Origin: Ideonella_A sp963843805
GTDB lineage: Bacteria > Pseudomonadota > Gammaproteobacteria > Burkholderiales > Burkholderiaceae_C
DNA length: 64,000 nucleotides
NCBI GenBank assembly: GCA_963843805.1
Contig: CAWJLY010000010.1
Location: 186,001-250,000, forward strand
Direction of reading: 5' to 3'
Numbering within the stretch: the first letter of the stretch is position 1; each line of letters begins with the position of its first letter. Under the pieces are notes generated by a model. The model searched no databases. It was not told the DNA's origin and saw only the letters and a program-made list of their open reading frames with translations. The position numbers and the translations under genes are program-made. Below are positions 20,210 to 29,209 of this stretch, in pieces.

Positions 20210-20842
20210 ATGGATCGCAACAACCAGCGATCGATCGAGCTTTATCGCCAGGTTGCGGAGGGTTATGACGCATCGGCCGAATTCACGATGCCGTTGCGGC
20301 GGCGCACGATCGGATTGCTCGACTTGCAACCGGGCGATGTGGTGCTGGACATCGGCGCCGGCACCGGCTTGAGCTACAGCCTGCTGCGCGACGCAATCGG
20401 GCCGGCCGGCCGGGTGCTGGCCTTCGAGCAGAGCCCCGAGATGTTCGAGCAGGCCGCAGCGCGCGTGCAGCGCGAAGGCTGGCGCAATGTGTGGCATGTC
20501 AATGCCGCCGCCGAAGACGTGGTGTTGCCCGAGGCGCCGAACGCATTGCTGTTCAACTATGTGCACGACATCACGCGCACGCCAAGCGCCATCGACAACA
20601 TCCTGCGCCAGGCCAGGCCGGGGGCGCGGCTGGCGATGGCCGGCATGAAATTCTTTCCGTGGTGGACCGGCCCGTTGAACCTGCTGCCCTGGATCAAAAA
20701 TCGCCCCTACAACGCGCGGCCGGCAGACATGTGGCAACCTTGGGACCAGGTGCAATCGCGCTGCAAGATCTTCGAGCGCCGCTCGACCCAGTGGGGAATG
20801 GGCTACACCGCGCGAGGTGTGCTGCGCCTCGACGGTCACTGA
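20210..20842 (+). CDS. SAM-dependent class I methyltransferase
   Basis: A 210-residue Rossmann-fold methyltransferase. SAM motif I is VVLDIGAGTGLSY at residues ~44-56, and motif II acidic end VLAFEQSPEMFEQA follows. HVNAAAEDVVLPEAPNALLF is the post-I region, and PGARLAMAGMKFF comes later. It begins one base after the SMR stop. The family methylates varied small molecules; a GPWxNLLPWIK-like stretch (PLNLLPWIKNRPY) may shape the substrate pocket. Pairing with an SMR exporter might indicate handling of a toxic compound, but this is inference. Confidence 0.8.
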   Translation: MDRNNQRSIELYRQVAEGYDASAEFTMPLRRRTIGLLDLQPGDVVLDIGAGTGLSYSLLRDAIGPAGRVLAFEQSPEMFEQAAARVQREGWRNVWHVNAAAEDVVLPEAPNALLFNYVHDITRTPSAIDNILRQARPGARLAMAGMKFFPWWTGPLNLLPWIKNRPYNARPADMWQPWDQVQSRCKIFERRSTQWGMGYTARGVLRLDGH

Positions 20843-20932
20843 ATACCGTTTCCGCCACGCATCAATTCCTGCTGCACCTGCTTGCTTTCCGCGTCGCTTC
20901 GACGCCTTCACGAGTTCACCGAGGATCGCCCC

Positions 20933-21568
20933 ATGACCAGTCGCCGCCTGCTCTGCATTGCCCTGTTGACGGCCCCGTTGTTCGCCCACGCCGCTGCCAC
21001 GGCAAGCGCCGCGCAGACCGGACCGTTGCGCACCAGCAAGGATGGAGCGCACGACAAGCTGATGCTCGAAGGCCATGATGCGGTTGCCTATTTCACGCAA
21101 GGCGCCGCGGTCAAGGGGGATCCGGCCATCACCTCGGCGTACCAGGACGTCACCTGGCGGTTTGCCAGCGAGGCCAACAAGCTTGCGTTCGAGCGCGAGC
21201 CGGAGCGCTACATGCCGCAGTTCGGCGGCTTCTGCAGCAACGGCATCAACTATGCCGTGCCGTGGGGCGGCGGCGGCGGCCCGAATACCTGGCGCATCTA
21301 CCGCGGCAAGCTCTATGTGTTCGGCGGCCAGTCGTCGCGAGACCATTTCGAGATGGATACCGAACTGAATCTTCAGCGTGCCCATCATTACTGGGACAGC
21401 GAGGTCGCCGGCTCGAATGCATTGCTGGTGCGCAGCAAGCGGCTGGTCTTCCGGGTTCCTCACTACCGCAGCGATGCGTCGCTGCAGTCGGAATGGGAAT
21501 CTCGACGCAGCGCCGGCACCTTGCCGGTGATGCCGGGCCAGCCACAGGTGGTACCCGCCGCACCTTGA
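20933..21568 (+). CDS. Periplasmic YHS-domain protein
   Basis: A 211-residue exported protein. MTSRRLLCIALLTAPLFAHA is a signal peptide with likely cleavage after AHA or SAA. The core is a YHS-type domain: LMLEGHDAVAYFTQGAAVKG, WRFASEANKLAFEREPERYM, then PQFGGFCSNGINYAVP. The cysteine and histidines may bind a metal. I chose the ATG at 20933; a longer in-frame start exists but lacks a signal peptide at its N-terminus. The C-terminal extension beyond the YHS fold (HHYWDSEVAGSNALLVRSKR) is similar to other Burkholderiales YHS proteins. Its function is not established; copper- or heme-related roles have been suggested for relatives. Confidence 0.8.
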   Translation: MTSRRLLCIALLTAPLFAHAAATASAAQTGPLRTSKDGAHDKLMLEGHDAVAYFTQGAAVKGDPAITSAYQDVTWRFASEANKLAFEREPERYMPQFGGFCSNGINYAVPWGGGGGPNTWRIYRGKLYVFGGQSSRDHFEMDTELNLQRAHHYWDSEVAGSNALLVRSKRLVFRVPHYRSDASLQSEWESRRSAGTLPVMPGQPQVVPAAP

Positions 21569-21586
21569 GTGGCGGGGGGCCGCTTG

Positions 21587-22490
21587 CTACGCGTGCATCG
21601 CCCGCAGCGCGTCGGCCATTGCCAAGGTATCACGCAGGCCGGCGGCAATCGCGCGTTCACGAAACTCGCGTGACAGATTGACCCAATAACCGAAGTCGGG
21701 TTTGATCACCAGATCGGCGGCGCGGGCATCGGCTTGCACCAGCGCCTGCTTGCGCAAGTCGCCTTCGCGGTAACGCAGCGCGCCGTCGGGCGCCTTGTCG
21801 AGGTGGACAGTGGCATCGATTGCCAGCACCTTGTGCGCACCCAAGGCCTTGGCCAGCCGGACCGGCAGCGGCGCGACCCAGTCGGCATCGACATAGCGCT
21901 GACCCATGATTCGCACCGGCGTAAATCGGCCTTCGATCGCGGTCGATGCCTGGACGGCCACCCCGACATCACCGCTGGTGAACGCCACCGCCTGCTGATC
22001 GTCGAGGCGTGTGGCCACACAAGCCATCGCTATCGGCATCTTCTGCAACAGGCGCACGGGCGAATGCTCTTGCATCAGTTCGGCCAACGGCTCGCCGCTC
22101 AAGCGCCAGTCACCAACGGCAGCCAGCCGGGCCAGCGAGATCGGCTCCAGCTCGACCGCCAGGGTCTCGATGTCGCTCGCCGACATTCCCGCAGCGCGCA
22201 GGCCGCCGATGATCGCCCCGACCGACGCGCCGACAATCAGGTCGGGTGCCAGCCCGAGCCGATCGAGCGCCAGCAGCACACCGACATGCACAAATCCGCG
22301 CGGTCCACCCGAACTGAAGACCCAGGCGGTGCGGGGCCTCCTGCCGAGCGGCAACGCACGCGGCGCGTCAGGGCCGTCGTGATTGCGATCCGGCCGCAGC
22401 GTACAGCCGGGCAGCAGCGCTGCTGCACCGAGCGTCAGCGCGTGCCGGCGCCATCGATCAGGCTCCGCTTCGGGCTGCGACCGGTTCATG
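21587..22490 (-). CDS. Patatin-like phospholipase, predicted lipoprotein (RssA type)
   Basis: A ~300-residue serine lipase-fold protein. The N-terminus MNRSQPEAEPDRWRRHALTL is followed by a hydrophobic run ending in the lipobox LLPGC, so it is probably lipid-anchored. The oxyanion loop is SSGGPRGFVHVG, the nucleophile elbow is GASVGAI (Ser), and the dyad Asp lies in YVDADWVAPLP. DAD replaces the usual DG[GA], a mild departure. Its start overlaps the end of the ATP-grasp gene by 33 bp, so the two form one transcription unit. The likely substrate is membrane phospholipid or a lysophospholipid. Confidence 0.85.
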
Positions 22491-23855
22491 GACCGGAACC
22501 GTCTGCAGCGGCAGCTGCGGCGAGCCGCCTGTCCGCAGGGCCGAGTTGCCGAACACATACGGCGCTGACCAGCCCAGCAATGCCGACGCCGCTTCGCAAC
22601 GTCGATGCAAATCGCCCGGATCGGCGCCGCCGAGGTGAACAATGCCGAAGCGATGGCTGCCCAGCCACTTGAAGTCGCGCGCCAGCGAATGGCCGGCCTT
22701 CGGGTAGAGAAAAAGCAGCGAGTCCGGGAAAGCGCTGGCCAGCGCCGAACACTGGCGCGGGTTGGGGGTTGCGGGCACCCGATCCGGATCGAAACTCCGA
22801 TAAACGAAACTCGCCGCCGCCCCGGCGGTCGGCTGCAAGCGCGGCACCGTGGCCGGATCGACGCCGCTCGCCAGCGCCAACGCCAGTGCATGCAGATCGA
22901 TGCCGTAGACACGCCGATACAGGTCGCCGAACTGCGAGGCCAGGCGCGGATTGAATTCGATCACCGACAGGCGGTCGGTCACCGGGTCGTGAAAAAACTC
23001 CATGTTGAAAAAGCCGTGGTCGAAGCCGACCGCGGCCAGGAAGCGGCGAGCCACGTCGGCGGCGCGGCGCTGGACATCCACATCGAGCCGGCTCGGCAAC
23101 TCGAAGCGCATGAATGAATGGGTGCCCGGATACATCACCGCATCGACCACCCCCAAGGCATGCAACTGGCCATCACGTACATAGCCGTCGAGGTTGTACT
23201 GCGGCGCACGAACCGGCTCTTCGAGCATCAGGCGGTGCGCGGTGCCGGCAGCGGGCAGACGCTGGCGCATGATGCGGTCGAACGGTTCGACCAGGCGGCG
23301 GATCACCCACAGTTCGCGCCGGCCGAAGCGCGTGTGATCGAACAGTTCTGCGCGATGACCGACCTGGCGTGCCAACACCGAAAAAGCCGCCTTGACCGGT
23401 TTGACAAAAGCCGGATAAGTGACCCCGTCGGGTATCGGCCCGCCATACTCGGCGTCGAGTTCGGCAAACGAGAGGTTGGCTTCAGGGCATACGCGCTGCA
23501 GCACCTGGCGCGCATGAAGCTTGTGTTGACAGGCCAGCACCGCTTCGGGGCGGGTGCCGGGCAGGCCTGCGGCCTCTGCCACCAAGGCGGCAGCCAAGGC
23601 ACCGAACTGTTCGTGATGCGAGACCACCGCCGACCAGCCCAGCCGTCGGGCCCGCGTCACTTGCGCATCGGCAAACCGTTGCAGATCGAAGCCGATCAGC
23701 CGCGCATTGCTGGGGAACGAAAACAAGTCGAAACCGGCGCGGTCGAACTGGTACGCGGACCGCAGACGCCGATGCGCCAGATCGTCCCAGTCGTAATCGA
23801 ACAACAGGCCCACGCGTGGCGGGCCTGCTTTGGCAGAGGCACTCGGGTACGGCAT
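22458..23855 (-). CDS. ATP-grasp family ligase
   Basis: A 465-residue carboxylate-amine ligase of the ATP-grasp fold. The start at 23855 gives MPYPSASAKAGPPRVGLLFD. The central domain has LACQHKLHARQVLQR, TYPAFVKPVKAAFSV (ATP lysine) and DGYVRDGQLHALGVVD. GFFNMEFFHDPVTDRLSVIE and FNPRLASQFGDLY carry the Mg-binding Glu/Asn residues. It resembles carbamoyl-phosphate-synthase-L-like proteins that join an acid to an amine; the product is unknown. It overlaps the downstream patatin gene, which suggests a lipid- or envelope-related conjugate, an inference. No breaks. Confidence 0.82.
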   Translation of the reverse strand: MPYPSASAKAGPPRVGLLFDYDWDDLAHRRLRSAYQFDRAGFDLFSFPSNARLIGFDLQRFADAQVTRARRLGWSAVVSHHEQFGALAAALVAEAAGLPGTRPEAVLACQHKLHARQVLQRVCPEANLSFAELDAEYGGPIPDGVTYPAFVKPVKAAFSVLARQVGHRAELFDHTRFGRRELWVIRRLVEPFDRIMRQRLPAAGTAHRLMLEEPVRAPQYNLDGYVRDGQLHALGVVDAVMYPGTHSFMRFELPSRLDVDVQRRAADVARRFLAAVGFDHGFFNMEFFHDPVTDRLSVIEFNPRLASQFGDLYRRVYGIDLHALALALASGVDPATVPRLQPTAGAAASFVYRSFDPDRVPATPNPRQCSALASAFPDSLLFLYPKAGHSLARDFKWLGSHRFGIVHLGGADPGDLHRRCEAASALLGWSAPYVFGNSALRTGGSPQLPLQTVPVHEPVAARSGA

Positions 23856-24093
23856 TTTCAAGCGATTGTCAGGTAAGCGGCGCCGATTTGCTTCGGGGCA
23901 TCCCCTCAGCATCCAGTCGCAACGCGCATGCGTACTGGCTGCGCCTGCGCCACTGTGTCGGCTGCCGCGCAACACTCTTACATCGACAATCCGCGGCATG
24001 TCGATCTGTCGTGCCGTTTTACGCCACGCACGCCAGCGATTGCTGACCGCAACGCCGAGACGCAACGGCGCCGCCCTGCGTCGCGGCCGTTTG

Positions 24094-24774
24094 TCAGCCT
24101 TTCAGCCGTTCGTTCTGCGGGAACATCGCGCGCCGCGCATCGTCGTCCATTTCGCCCTTGAAGGCATGCCGATCCTTCAAGGCAGCAGCCCGCTGCGCTG
24201 CCGGTCGTTCGCCAACCGCATCAAACACGCGCTTGACATTGGGCAACTGCTCCCAGGCTTCGGCGCCCAACGCAAAAGGCACCGCACGGGCCCAGCCCCA
24301 CAGCGCCATGTCGAGCAAGCTGTAGCGGTTACCGATCATCCAGTCCTTGCCGGCCAGATGGGCATCGAGAATCTTCCAGTGGCGCCAGGCTTCGAAGTCG
24401 TAGCGGTTGGTCGCATACGGATTGGGCTCCGGGGCGTAGTGCTTGAAATGCACACACTGTCCGGTGAATGGACCGATGCCCGACGCGATGAACATGAGCC
24501 ACGACAACATCGGGCCGCGATCGGTTGCTTCGGGCAGAAATTTTCCGCTCTTGTCGGCCAGATAAAGCAGGATCGCATTGCTGTCGAAAACCGTATTGCC
24601 GTCGTCGACAATCACCGGCACCTTGGCGTTCGGATTGATTGCCGTGAACGACGCCGCATGTTGCTCGCCTTTGCGGGTATCGACCGGAATGGCCTCGTAG
24701 GGCAAGCCGGCTTCCTCGAGAAACAAGGCCACCTTCATCGGATTCGGGGCGAGCGAGTAATAGAACTTCAGCAT
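24094..24774 (-). CDS. Glutathione S-transferase (Gst/YghU-like)
   Basis: A 226-residue GST. MLKFYYSLAPNPMKVALFLE is the N-terminal strand-helix with Ser/Asn in the catalytic position, and DDGNTVFDSNAILLYLADKS is the glutathione-binding loop. The C-terminal domain has KDWMIGNRYSLLDMALWGWA. It most resembles bacterial beta/nu-type enzymes of unknown substrate. The 238 bp between it and the ATP-grasp start (23,856-24,093) has no convincing gene. It lies upstream of nothing co-directional apart from the distant ATP-grasp gene, so it is probably monocistronic. Confidence 0.85.
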   Translation of the reverse strand: MLKFYYSLAPNPMKVALFLEEAGLPYEAIPVDTRKGEQHAASFTAINPNAKVPVIVDDGNTVFDSNAILLYLADKSGKFLPEATDRGPMLSWLMFIASGIGPFTGQCVHFKHYAPEPNPYATNRYDFEAWRHWKILDAHLAGKDWMIGNRYSLLDMALWGWARAVPFALGAEAWEQLPNVKRVFDAVGERPAAQRAAALKDRHAFKGEMDDDARRAMFPQNERLKG

Positions 24775-24866
24775 TGCGAAGGCCTTGACAGTGGTTGCAG
24801 TGCGGGCATTGTGGCGCATGCGGCCTTCAGCCGCCGCCCTTGAATTCAGACCGGATGGCGTGTGGC

Positions 24867-26093
24867 TCAGCGAGCCGGCGTGATCTTCCACAACTCGCCG
24901 TTGCTTTCGTCGGTGACGACATAAAGCGCACCGTCGGCAGCTTGACGAACATCGCGGATGCGTTTGCCGCGATCGGTCAGCAGATGCTCCTCGCCGACCA
25001 CCCGGTTGCCTTCAACCACCAACCGCACCAGTGCCTGGCTGCGCATGCCGCCGATCAGCAAATTGCCCCGCCAGGCCGGAAAGGCGTCGCCGCTGACCCA
25101 CTGCGCACCGGATGGCGCGATCACCGGATCCCAGTAATAGATCGGTTGTTCCATGCCGGATCGGGCGGTGTCGCCCGCGCCGACAGCCTGGCCTGAATAT
25201 TCGATGCCGTAGGTGATCGCCGGCCAGCCGTAGTTCTTGCCGCGTTCGATCAGGTTCAATTCATCGCCACCACGCGGACCCATCTCGGCCGTCCACAGCC
25301 GACCCTGTCCGTCGAACGCCGCGGCCTGCACATTGCGATGTCCCCAGCTCCAGATTTCCGGGCGGGCGCCGACCTTGCCGACGAACGGGTTGTCGGGCGG
25401 CGCAGCGCCATCGACGGTGATCCTCAATATCTTGCCAAGATGGCTGCCGAGATCCTGCGCCTGATGGCGAGTGGCCATATCGGAGCGTTCACCCAGCGTG
25501 ACATACAACATGGCGTCGGGTCCGAACGCCAGGCGCGAGCCGAAATGCTTGTCGCCGTTGTAGGTCGGTTGCGTGCGCAAGATCACCCGCACCTGCTCGA
25601 CACGCTGCAGATCGGCTGACAAGATACCGCGCGCCACACTGGTGCCGTTGCCGCCTTCGCGCGGTTCGCTGTAGCTCCAGAAAATCGTTCGATCGGTCGA
25701 AAACGTCGGGCTCAGCGCCACATCGAGCAGCCCACCCTGACCGCGCGAATCGACCGTCGGCAGGCCGGCGATCGGCCGCGACACCGCACCGTCGGCAGAA
25801 ACATGGCGCAGACTGCGCCCGTCGCGCTCGGTGACGAGCACACCGCCATCGGGCAAGGGCTCGACAGCCCACGGATGATCGAGGCCCTTGGCGAGCACGG
25901 TGACCACCGGCGGCGCGCTTCTGGCTGCGCGGCAGGCGCGCGTCTGGCCGGCAAATGCCGGCCGTTGCGACGGCGCATTGGCCTTGCCGTTGTCGAACGG
26001 TGTGCAGCCCGCCGTGGCGGTCTGAGCACTTGCCGAAACGGCGAGCAGGGGAAGCAAGGCGACAGCCAGCAATCGTCGGTGGTTGAAGAACAT
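24867..26093 (-). CDS. Soluble PQQ-dependent aldose sugar dehydrogenase (YliI/Asd type)
   Basis: A 408-residue periplasmic six-bladed beta-propeller. A signal peptide, MFFNHRRLLAVALLPLLAVS with cleavage near SASAQ, precedes a cysteine-containing linker. Catalytic and PQQ-site segments are LDHPWAVEPLPDGGVLVTER, GQGGLLDVALSP, NGDKHFGSRLAFGPDAMLYV, RPEIWSWGHRNVQA, EMGPRGGDELN and PSGAQW. These match E. coli YliI. The enzyme oxidises aldoses in the periplasm with externally supplied PQQ. With the membrane enzyme at 14-16.5 kb this gives two quinoprotein sugar oxidases in one window, yet no PQQ biosynthesis genes are seen here. Confidence 0.9.
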   Translation of the reverse strand: MFFNHRRLLAVALLPLLAVSASAQTATAGCTPFDNGKANAPSQRPAFAGQTRACRAARSAPPVVTVLAKGLDHPWAVEPLPDGGVLVTERDGRSLRHVSADGAVSRPIAGLPTVDSRGQGGLLDVALSPTFSTDRTIFWSYSEPREGGNGTSVARGILSADLQRVEQVRVILRTQPTYNGDKHFGSRLAFGPDAMLYVTLGERSDMATRHQAQDLGSHLGKILRITVDGAAPPDNPFVGKVGARPEIWSWGHRNVQAAAFDGQGRLWTAEMGPRGGDELNLIERGKNYGWPAITYGIEYSGQAVGAGDTARSGMEQPIYYWDPVIAPSGAQWVSGDAFPAWRGNLLIGGMRSQALVRLVVEGNRVVGEEHLLTDRGKRIRDVRQAADGALYVVTDESNGELWKITPAR

Positions 26094-26343
26094 CTTGGGT
26101 CGCCGGGAGTGGTGGGACTGCTGCGACTCTACGCAATCGAAATGTCCGGCCGGACCCAGGGGATTCTTCACGCCACAGCCGCGTAGGACAACGTCCCGCT
26201 GACCCGTCGGAGCTTCGGACGATCGTCAAGATCACGAAAAGTTGATGTGATTTGGCTGTCATGTCGGCCAAATCGCTGCGACAGAACCTCAACTGCGCGG
26301 CCATTCCGCCGCCAGCAAATCAACCCGCAACCAAGGATCCACC

Positions 26344-26724
26344 ATGAACGTCAACACCCTCATCGCCGCCCTCACGCTGACCATTGGCGCCGCCGCTCCA
26401 GGCCTCGCCGCTGCAGCACCCTCGATGCAAGATCACATGAAGATGTCACGGGTCGAAGTGACAGCCGACATGACCCCGTCGACCAGTGGCTATGCTGCAC
26501 GTGGCGAGGCCTACAGCGAGGCGGCTGCGGTCTCGACCCACTCGCGCGGGCAGGTGATTGCCGAATTGCAAGCCGCGCGCTCCGCCGGTTTGCTCGACCA
26601 GCGCACCGAGTTGTACGGCTCGTTCCGCGCCAGCGACCTGCAGACGACGATGTCGCGCTCGGAAGTGGTGGCAGGTGCTGCGATCGAGCAAAGCCGCTAC
26701 GAGCAGCAGTACGCGGGCGCGTGA
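26344..26724 (+). CDS. DUF4148 domain periplasmic protein
   Basis: A 126-residue exported protein typical of Burkholderiales. MNVNTLIAALTLTIGAAAPG is a signal peptide with probable cleavage after AAA. The mature part has two repeats of the family core S-R-x-[EQ]-V: HSRGQVIAELQAARSAGLLD and MSRSEVVAGAAIEQ. No catalytic residues are visible. The function of DUF4148 is unknown; many copies are stress- or metal-induced. The upstream 250 bp (26,094-26,343), shared with the divergent sugar dehydrogenase, holds no further gene. Confidence 0.85.
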   Translation: MNVNTLIAALTLTIGAAAPGLAAAAPSMQDHMKMSRVEVTADMTPSTSGYAARGEAYSEAAAVSTHSRGQVIAELQAARSAGLLDQRTELYGSFRASDLQTTMSRSEVVAGAAIEQSRYEQQYAGA

Positions 26725-26740
26725 TCGGCAAGGTGCTGAA

Positions 26741-27208
26741 TCAAGCAACCCGATAAAACGCCATCTCCACCGTGTCGGGCCGGCGCACGCCGGTGCCGAC
26801 AAACAGGCTTTCTGCGAGCCAGCGCCAGCGACCTTCGGCAACCTCGAATCGAGGCAGGCAGCGGAAGTACACCAGCGACGGATCGACCGCTTCGCCGCGC
26901 ACCAGCTTTTCGGTCACTTCGATCGACGCACGACGCAGCGCCCGGTTGGCAACGAACACCTTGGTGCCGTCGTCGAGTTCGAGCACATACCGCGCATCGA
27001 GTTCGGCCACGCCGTCGCCTTGCACCAGTTGGAAGTCGGCGCCGGCGTCGAGCACACGACCGCTGACGTGGGGGCCACGGATCTCGCCGCCGATGATCGG
27101 AATGATGCGTCGTCGGCCTCCATTGACGGCACCGATCTCGATCGGCGCAGCCACTCGCACCGACAGCGTCGCAAACAGTTCGAGTTTCGGTGCGTCGAGG
27201 TCCGGCAT
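26741..27208 (-). CDS. DUF3237 family protein
   Basis: A 155-residue soluble protein starting MPDLDAPKLELFATLSVRVA. Family features visible are IIPIIGGEIRGPHVSGRVLD, GADFQLVQGDG, the VLELDDGTKVFVANRALRR segment and VYFRCLPRFEVAEGRWRWL. It folds as a UPF0311/DUF3237 beta-barrel of unknown biochemical role. Its start lies 8 bp after the amidohydrolase stop on the same strand, so it belongs to the hydroxycinnamate cluster. It could act on or bind an aromatic intermediate, but no reaction is established. Confidence 0.8.
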   Translation of the reverse strand: MPDLDAPKLELFATLSVRVAAPIEIGAVNGGRRRIIPIIGGEIRGPHVSGRVLDAGADFQLVQGDGVAELDARYVLELDDGTKVFVANRALRRASIEVTEKLVRGEAVDPSLVYFRCLPRFEVAEGRWRWLAESLFVGTGVRRPDTVEMAFYRVA

Positions 27209-27216
27209 GCCGTGCC

Positions 27217-28080
27217 TCAGCTCAGCTTGAGCAGCCGCTTGGCGTTTTCCTTCAGGATCAGCGGCTTGACCGCATCCTTGAAGCCGGCCTCTTCGAAATC
27301 GGCCATCCAGCGGTCCGGCGAGATCAGCGGAAAATCGCTGCCGAACAGGATGCGATCCTTCAGCAGCGTATTGCAGTACTGGACCAGCTGCGGCGGAAAA
27401 TATTTCGGGCTCCAACCCGACAGATCGATCCAGATGTTGGGCTTGTGCATCGCCAGTGACAGCGCTTCGTCCTGCCACGGCCACGACGGGTGCGCGATGA
27501 TGATCTGCATGTCGGGAAAGGCGATCGCCACGTCTTCGAGCTTCATCGGATTCGAGTTCTGCAGCCGCAGCCCGCCACCACAGCGCATGCCGCTGCCGAT
27601 GCCCGAGTGCCCGCTGTGGAACACCGCCGGCAGCTGGTATTCATTGATCACTTCATAGATCGGCCAGGCCATCTGATCGGTCGGCTCGAAGCCCTGCACG
27701 GTGGGGTGGAACTTGAAGCCCTTCACGCCGTGCTGCTCGACCAGCCGGCGCGCCTCGCGCCCGCCCATCTTGCCCTTGTGCGGATCGATGCTGCCGAAGG
27801 CGATCATGATGTCCGGATTTTCCTGGGCGGCATCGGCGATCTCTTCGTTGGTGATGCGGGCACGACCGAGTTGCGACTCGGCATCGACCGTGAAATTGAC
27901 GAAGCCGATCTTCTTCTCGCGGTAGAAGTCGATCGTCTCCTGCATCGTCGGGCGGCGGCTCGAGCGAAAGTACTTGTCGGCGGCGCGGTCGTATTCCTCG
28001 CCGTAGTTGTCGAAGGGGTTGCGGCACGACACCTCGAGGTGAGTGTGGGTGTCGATGGCGATCAGCTCGTCGGTGTTCAT
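27217..28080 (-). CDS. Amidohydrolase-family hydrolase of the hydroxycinnamate cluster (CouO-like)
   Basis: A 287-residue amidohydrolase-2/ACMSD-fold enzyme. Metal ligands are seen in AIDTHTHLEV (HxH near residue 12), GFKFHPTVQG, AVFHSGHSGIGSG and IIIAHPSWPW, and the final Asp in ILFGSDFPLIS. In the rhodococcal cou pathway an amidohydrolase-type protein sits with a CoA ligase, hydratase, dehydrogenase and MarR regulator and is implicated in releasing the benzoate product from the beta-keto thioester. The same set flanks this gene, so I propose that role. It is transcribed divergently from the hydratase-ligase-SDR operon over a 180-bp promoter with two palindromes. Confidence 0.75.
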   Translation of the reverse strand: MNTDELIAIDTHTHLEVSCRNPFDNYGEEYDRAADKYFRSSRRPTMQETIDFYREKKIGFVNFTVDAESQLGRARITNEEIADAAQENPDIMIAFGSIDPHKGKMGGREARRLVEQHGVKGFKFHPTVQGFEPTDQMAWPIYEVINEYQLPAVFHSGHSGIGSGMRCGGGLRLQNSNPMKLEDVAIAFPDMQIIIAHPSWPWQDEALSLAMHKPNIWIDLSGWSPKYFPPQLVQYCNTLLKDRILFGSDFPLISPDRWMADFEEAGFKDAVKPLILKENAKRLLKLS

Positions 28081-28111
28081 GATCCGGACTGGCTCCAATG
28101 CTGAGGCGCCT

Positions 28112-28132
28112 TTAGTTCTCTTTGTGAACTAC
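28112..28132. promoter_or_regulatory. Inverted repeat TAGTTC-N7-GAACTA, probable MarR operator
   Basis: A perfect 6-bp inverted repeat with one more matching flanking pair sits 32 bp upstream of the amidohydrolase start. It lies in an A/T-rich divergent promoter that stands out from the GC-rich surroundings. Its likely ligand is the MarR protein encoded at 31,863-32,345. Confidence 0.6.
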
Positions 28133-28210
28133 ATCGATCGGCACCCCGAGGTGAATTCGGCCATTCTCAACAAAAAACCGGCCCAAAAGCCTAGGGTTTC
28201 CCCTGTTTCG

Positions 28211-28231
28211 TTAGTTCATTTTTTGAAACAA
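28211..28231. promoter_or_regulatory. Second imperfect palindrome, TTAGTTCA-TTTT-TTGAAACAA
   Basis: It repeats the TAGTTC half-site of the first palindrome and lies 30 bp upstream of the hydratase start, facing the other direction of transcription. Six of eight arm bases pair. Two related sites, one per divergent gene, suit a single MarR-type repressor controlling both sides. Confidence 0.5.
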
Positions 28232-28260
28232 TAATCCGGCATCGACTCCTGGATTCCCCG

Positions 28261-29073
28261 ATGACATCGACTTTCACACCCGCCACCGGTTTGTTGGCCT
28301 CGCTCGATCTTCTGCAGATTTCGCTCGACGGCCCGGTGATCCATGTGCGCTTGAATCGCCCGGCCAAGCGCAATTCGATCAGTGATCCGCTGATCCAGCA
28401 AATGCAGACCTGCTTCATCAACCTGCCCGAGCAGGTCAAGGCGGCGGTGGTCAGCGGCGAAGGTTCGCACTTCTGCGCCGGCCTGGATCTGTCGGAACTG
28501 GTCGAGCGTGATATCGGCAGCGCGGTGCTGCATTCGCGGATGTGGCATGCCGCATTCGACGCCATCCAGTTCGGCCGCGTACCGGTGGTTGCGGTGCTGC
28601 ACGGCGCGGTGGTCGGCGGCGGGCTCGAACTGGCGGCGAGTTGCCACATTCGAGTCGCCGAAACATCGGCCTATTTCGGATTGCCCGAAGGCCAGCGCGG
28701 CATCTTTGTCGGTGGCGGCGGTTCGGTCCGCGTGCCCCGGCTGATCGGCGTCGCCCGCATGAGCGACCTGATGTTGACCGGCCGCGTCTTCGACGCCGAA
28801 GAAGGGGCACGGATGGGCCTCGTCAACTACGTCGTTGGCGACGGTGAAGGCCTGGCGAAAGGGATCGCACTGGCACAGCGAATCGCCACCAATGCACCGA
28901 TGTCCAACTACGCGGTGACGCATGTATTGCCGCGAATTGCCGACCAGTCGCAGGCCGACGGGCTGATGACCGAGGCGCTGATGGCCGCGGTCGCCGAAAG
29001 CACGCCCGATGCGCAGGACCGCCTGCGCGCCTTCCTCGAAGGGCGCGCCGGCAAGGTGGTGAAGACATCATGA
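28261..29073 (+). CDS. Enoyl-CoA hydratase/isomerase (crotonase) family
   Basis: A 270-residue crotonase-fold enzyme. The oxyanion-hole segments are GEGSHFCAGLDLSEL (near 65-80) and LHGAVVGGGLELAASCH (near 115). FGLPEGQRGIFVGGGGS carries the Glu that typically acts in hydratases. It probably hydrates feruloyl- or coumaroyl-CoA, the step after the CoA ligase encoded next. Unlike the retro-aldol enzyme Ech, which releases vanillin directly, the presence of a 3-hydroxyacyl-CoA-type SDR in this operon points to true beta-oxidation. It is the first gene of the plus-strand operon, behind the A/T-rich promoter. Confidence 0.82.
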   Translation: MTSTFTPATGLLASLDLLQISLDGPVIHVRLNRPAKRNSISDPLIQQMQTCFINLPEQVKAAVVSGEGSHFCAGLDLSELVERDIGSAVLHSRMWHAAFDAIQFGRVPVVAVLHGAVVGGGLELAASCHIRVAETSAYFGLPEGQRGIFVGGGGSVRVPRLIGVARMSDLMLTGRVFDAEEGARMGLVNYVVGDGEGLAKGIALAQRIATNAPMSNYAVTHVLPRIADQSQADGLMTEALMAAVAESTPDAQDRLRAFLEGRAGKVVKTS

Positions 29074-29200
29074 GCAGACAAACTGCAAGCTGTGTCGGCG
29101 GGCCGAGCGCCGGGCCGCCCGCAAGCCGGCCCGCCATTCCAGGGGCCACGCCGGGCCGCTTCGTTCGCAATGGGGATCGGCCGGCGCCCCCGTCGGCCGA
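29074..29200. repeat. GC-rich inter-cistronic spacer with GGCCGG-type short repeats
   Basis: This 127-bp stretch between hydratase and CoA ligase is unusually rich in CCGGGCCG and GGCCGGCG words and resembles the 6,058-6,200 spacer in composition. It includes GCCGGGCCGCCCGC and a CCGGCCCGCC segment that can pair. No gene is supported. It may be an extragenic repeat inserted within the operon. Confidence 0.35.
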
Positions 29201-29209
29201 GTGGCATTC

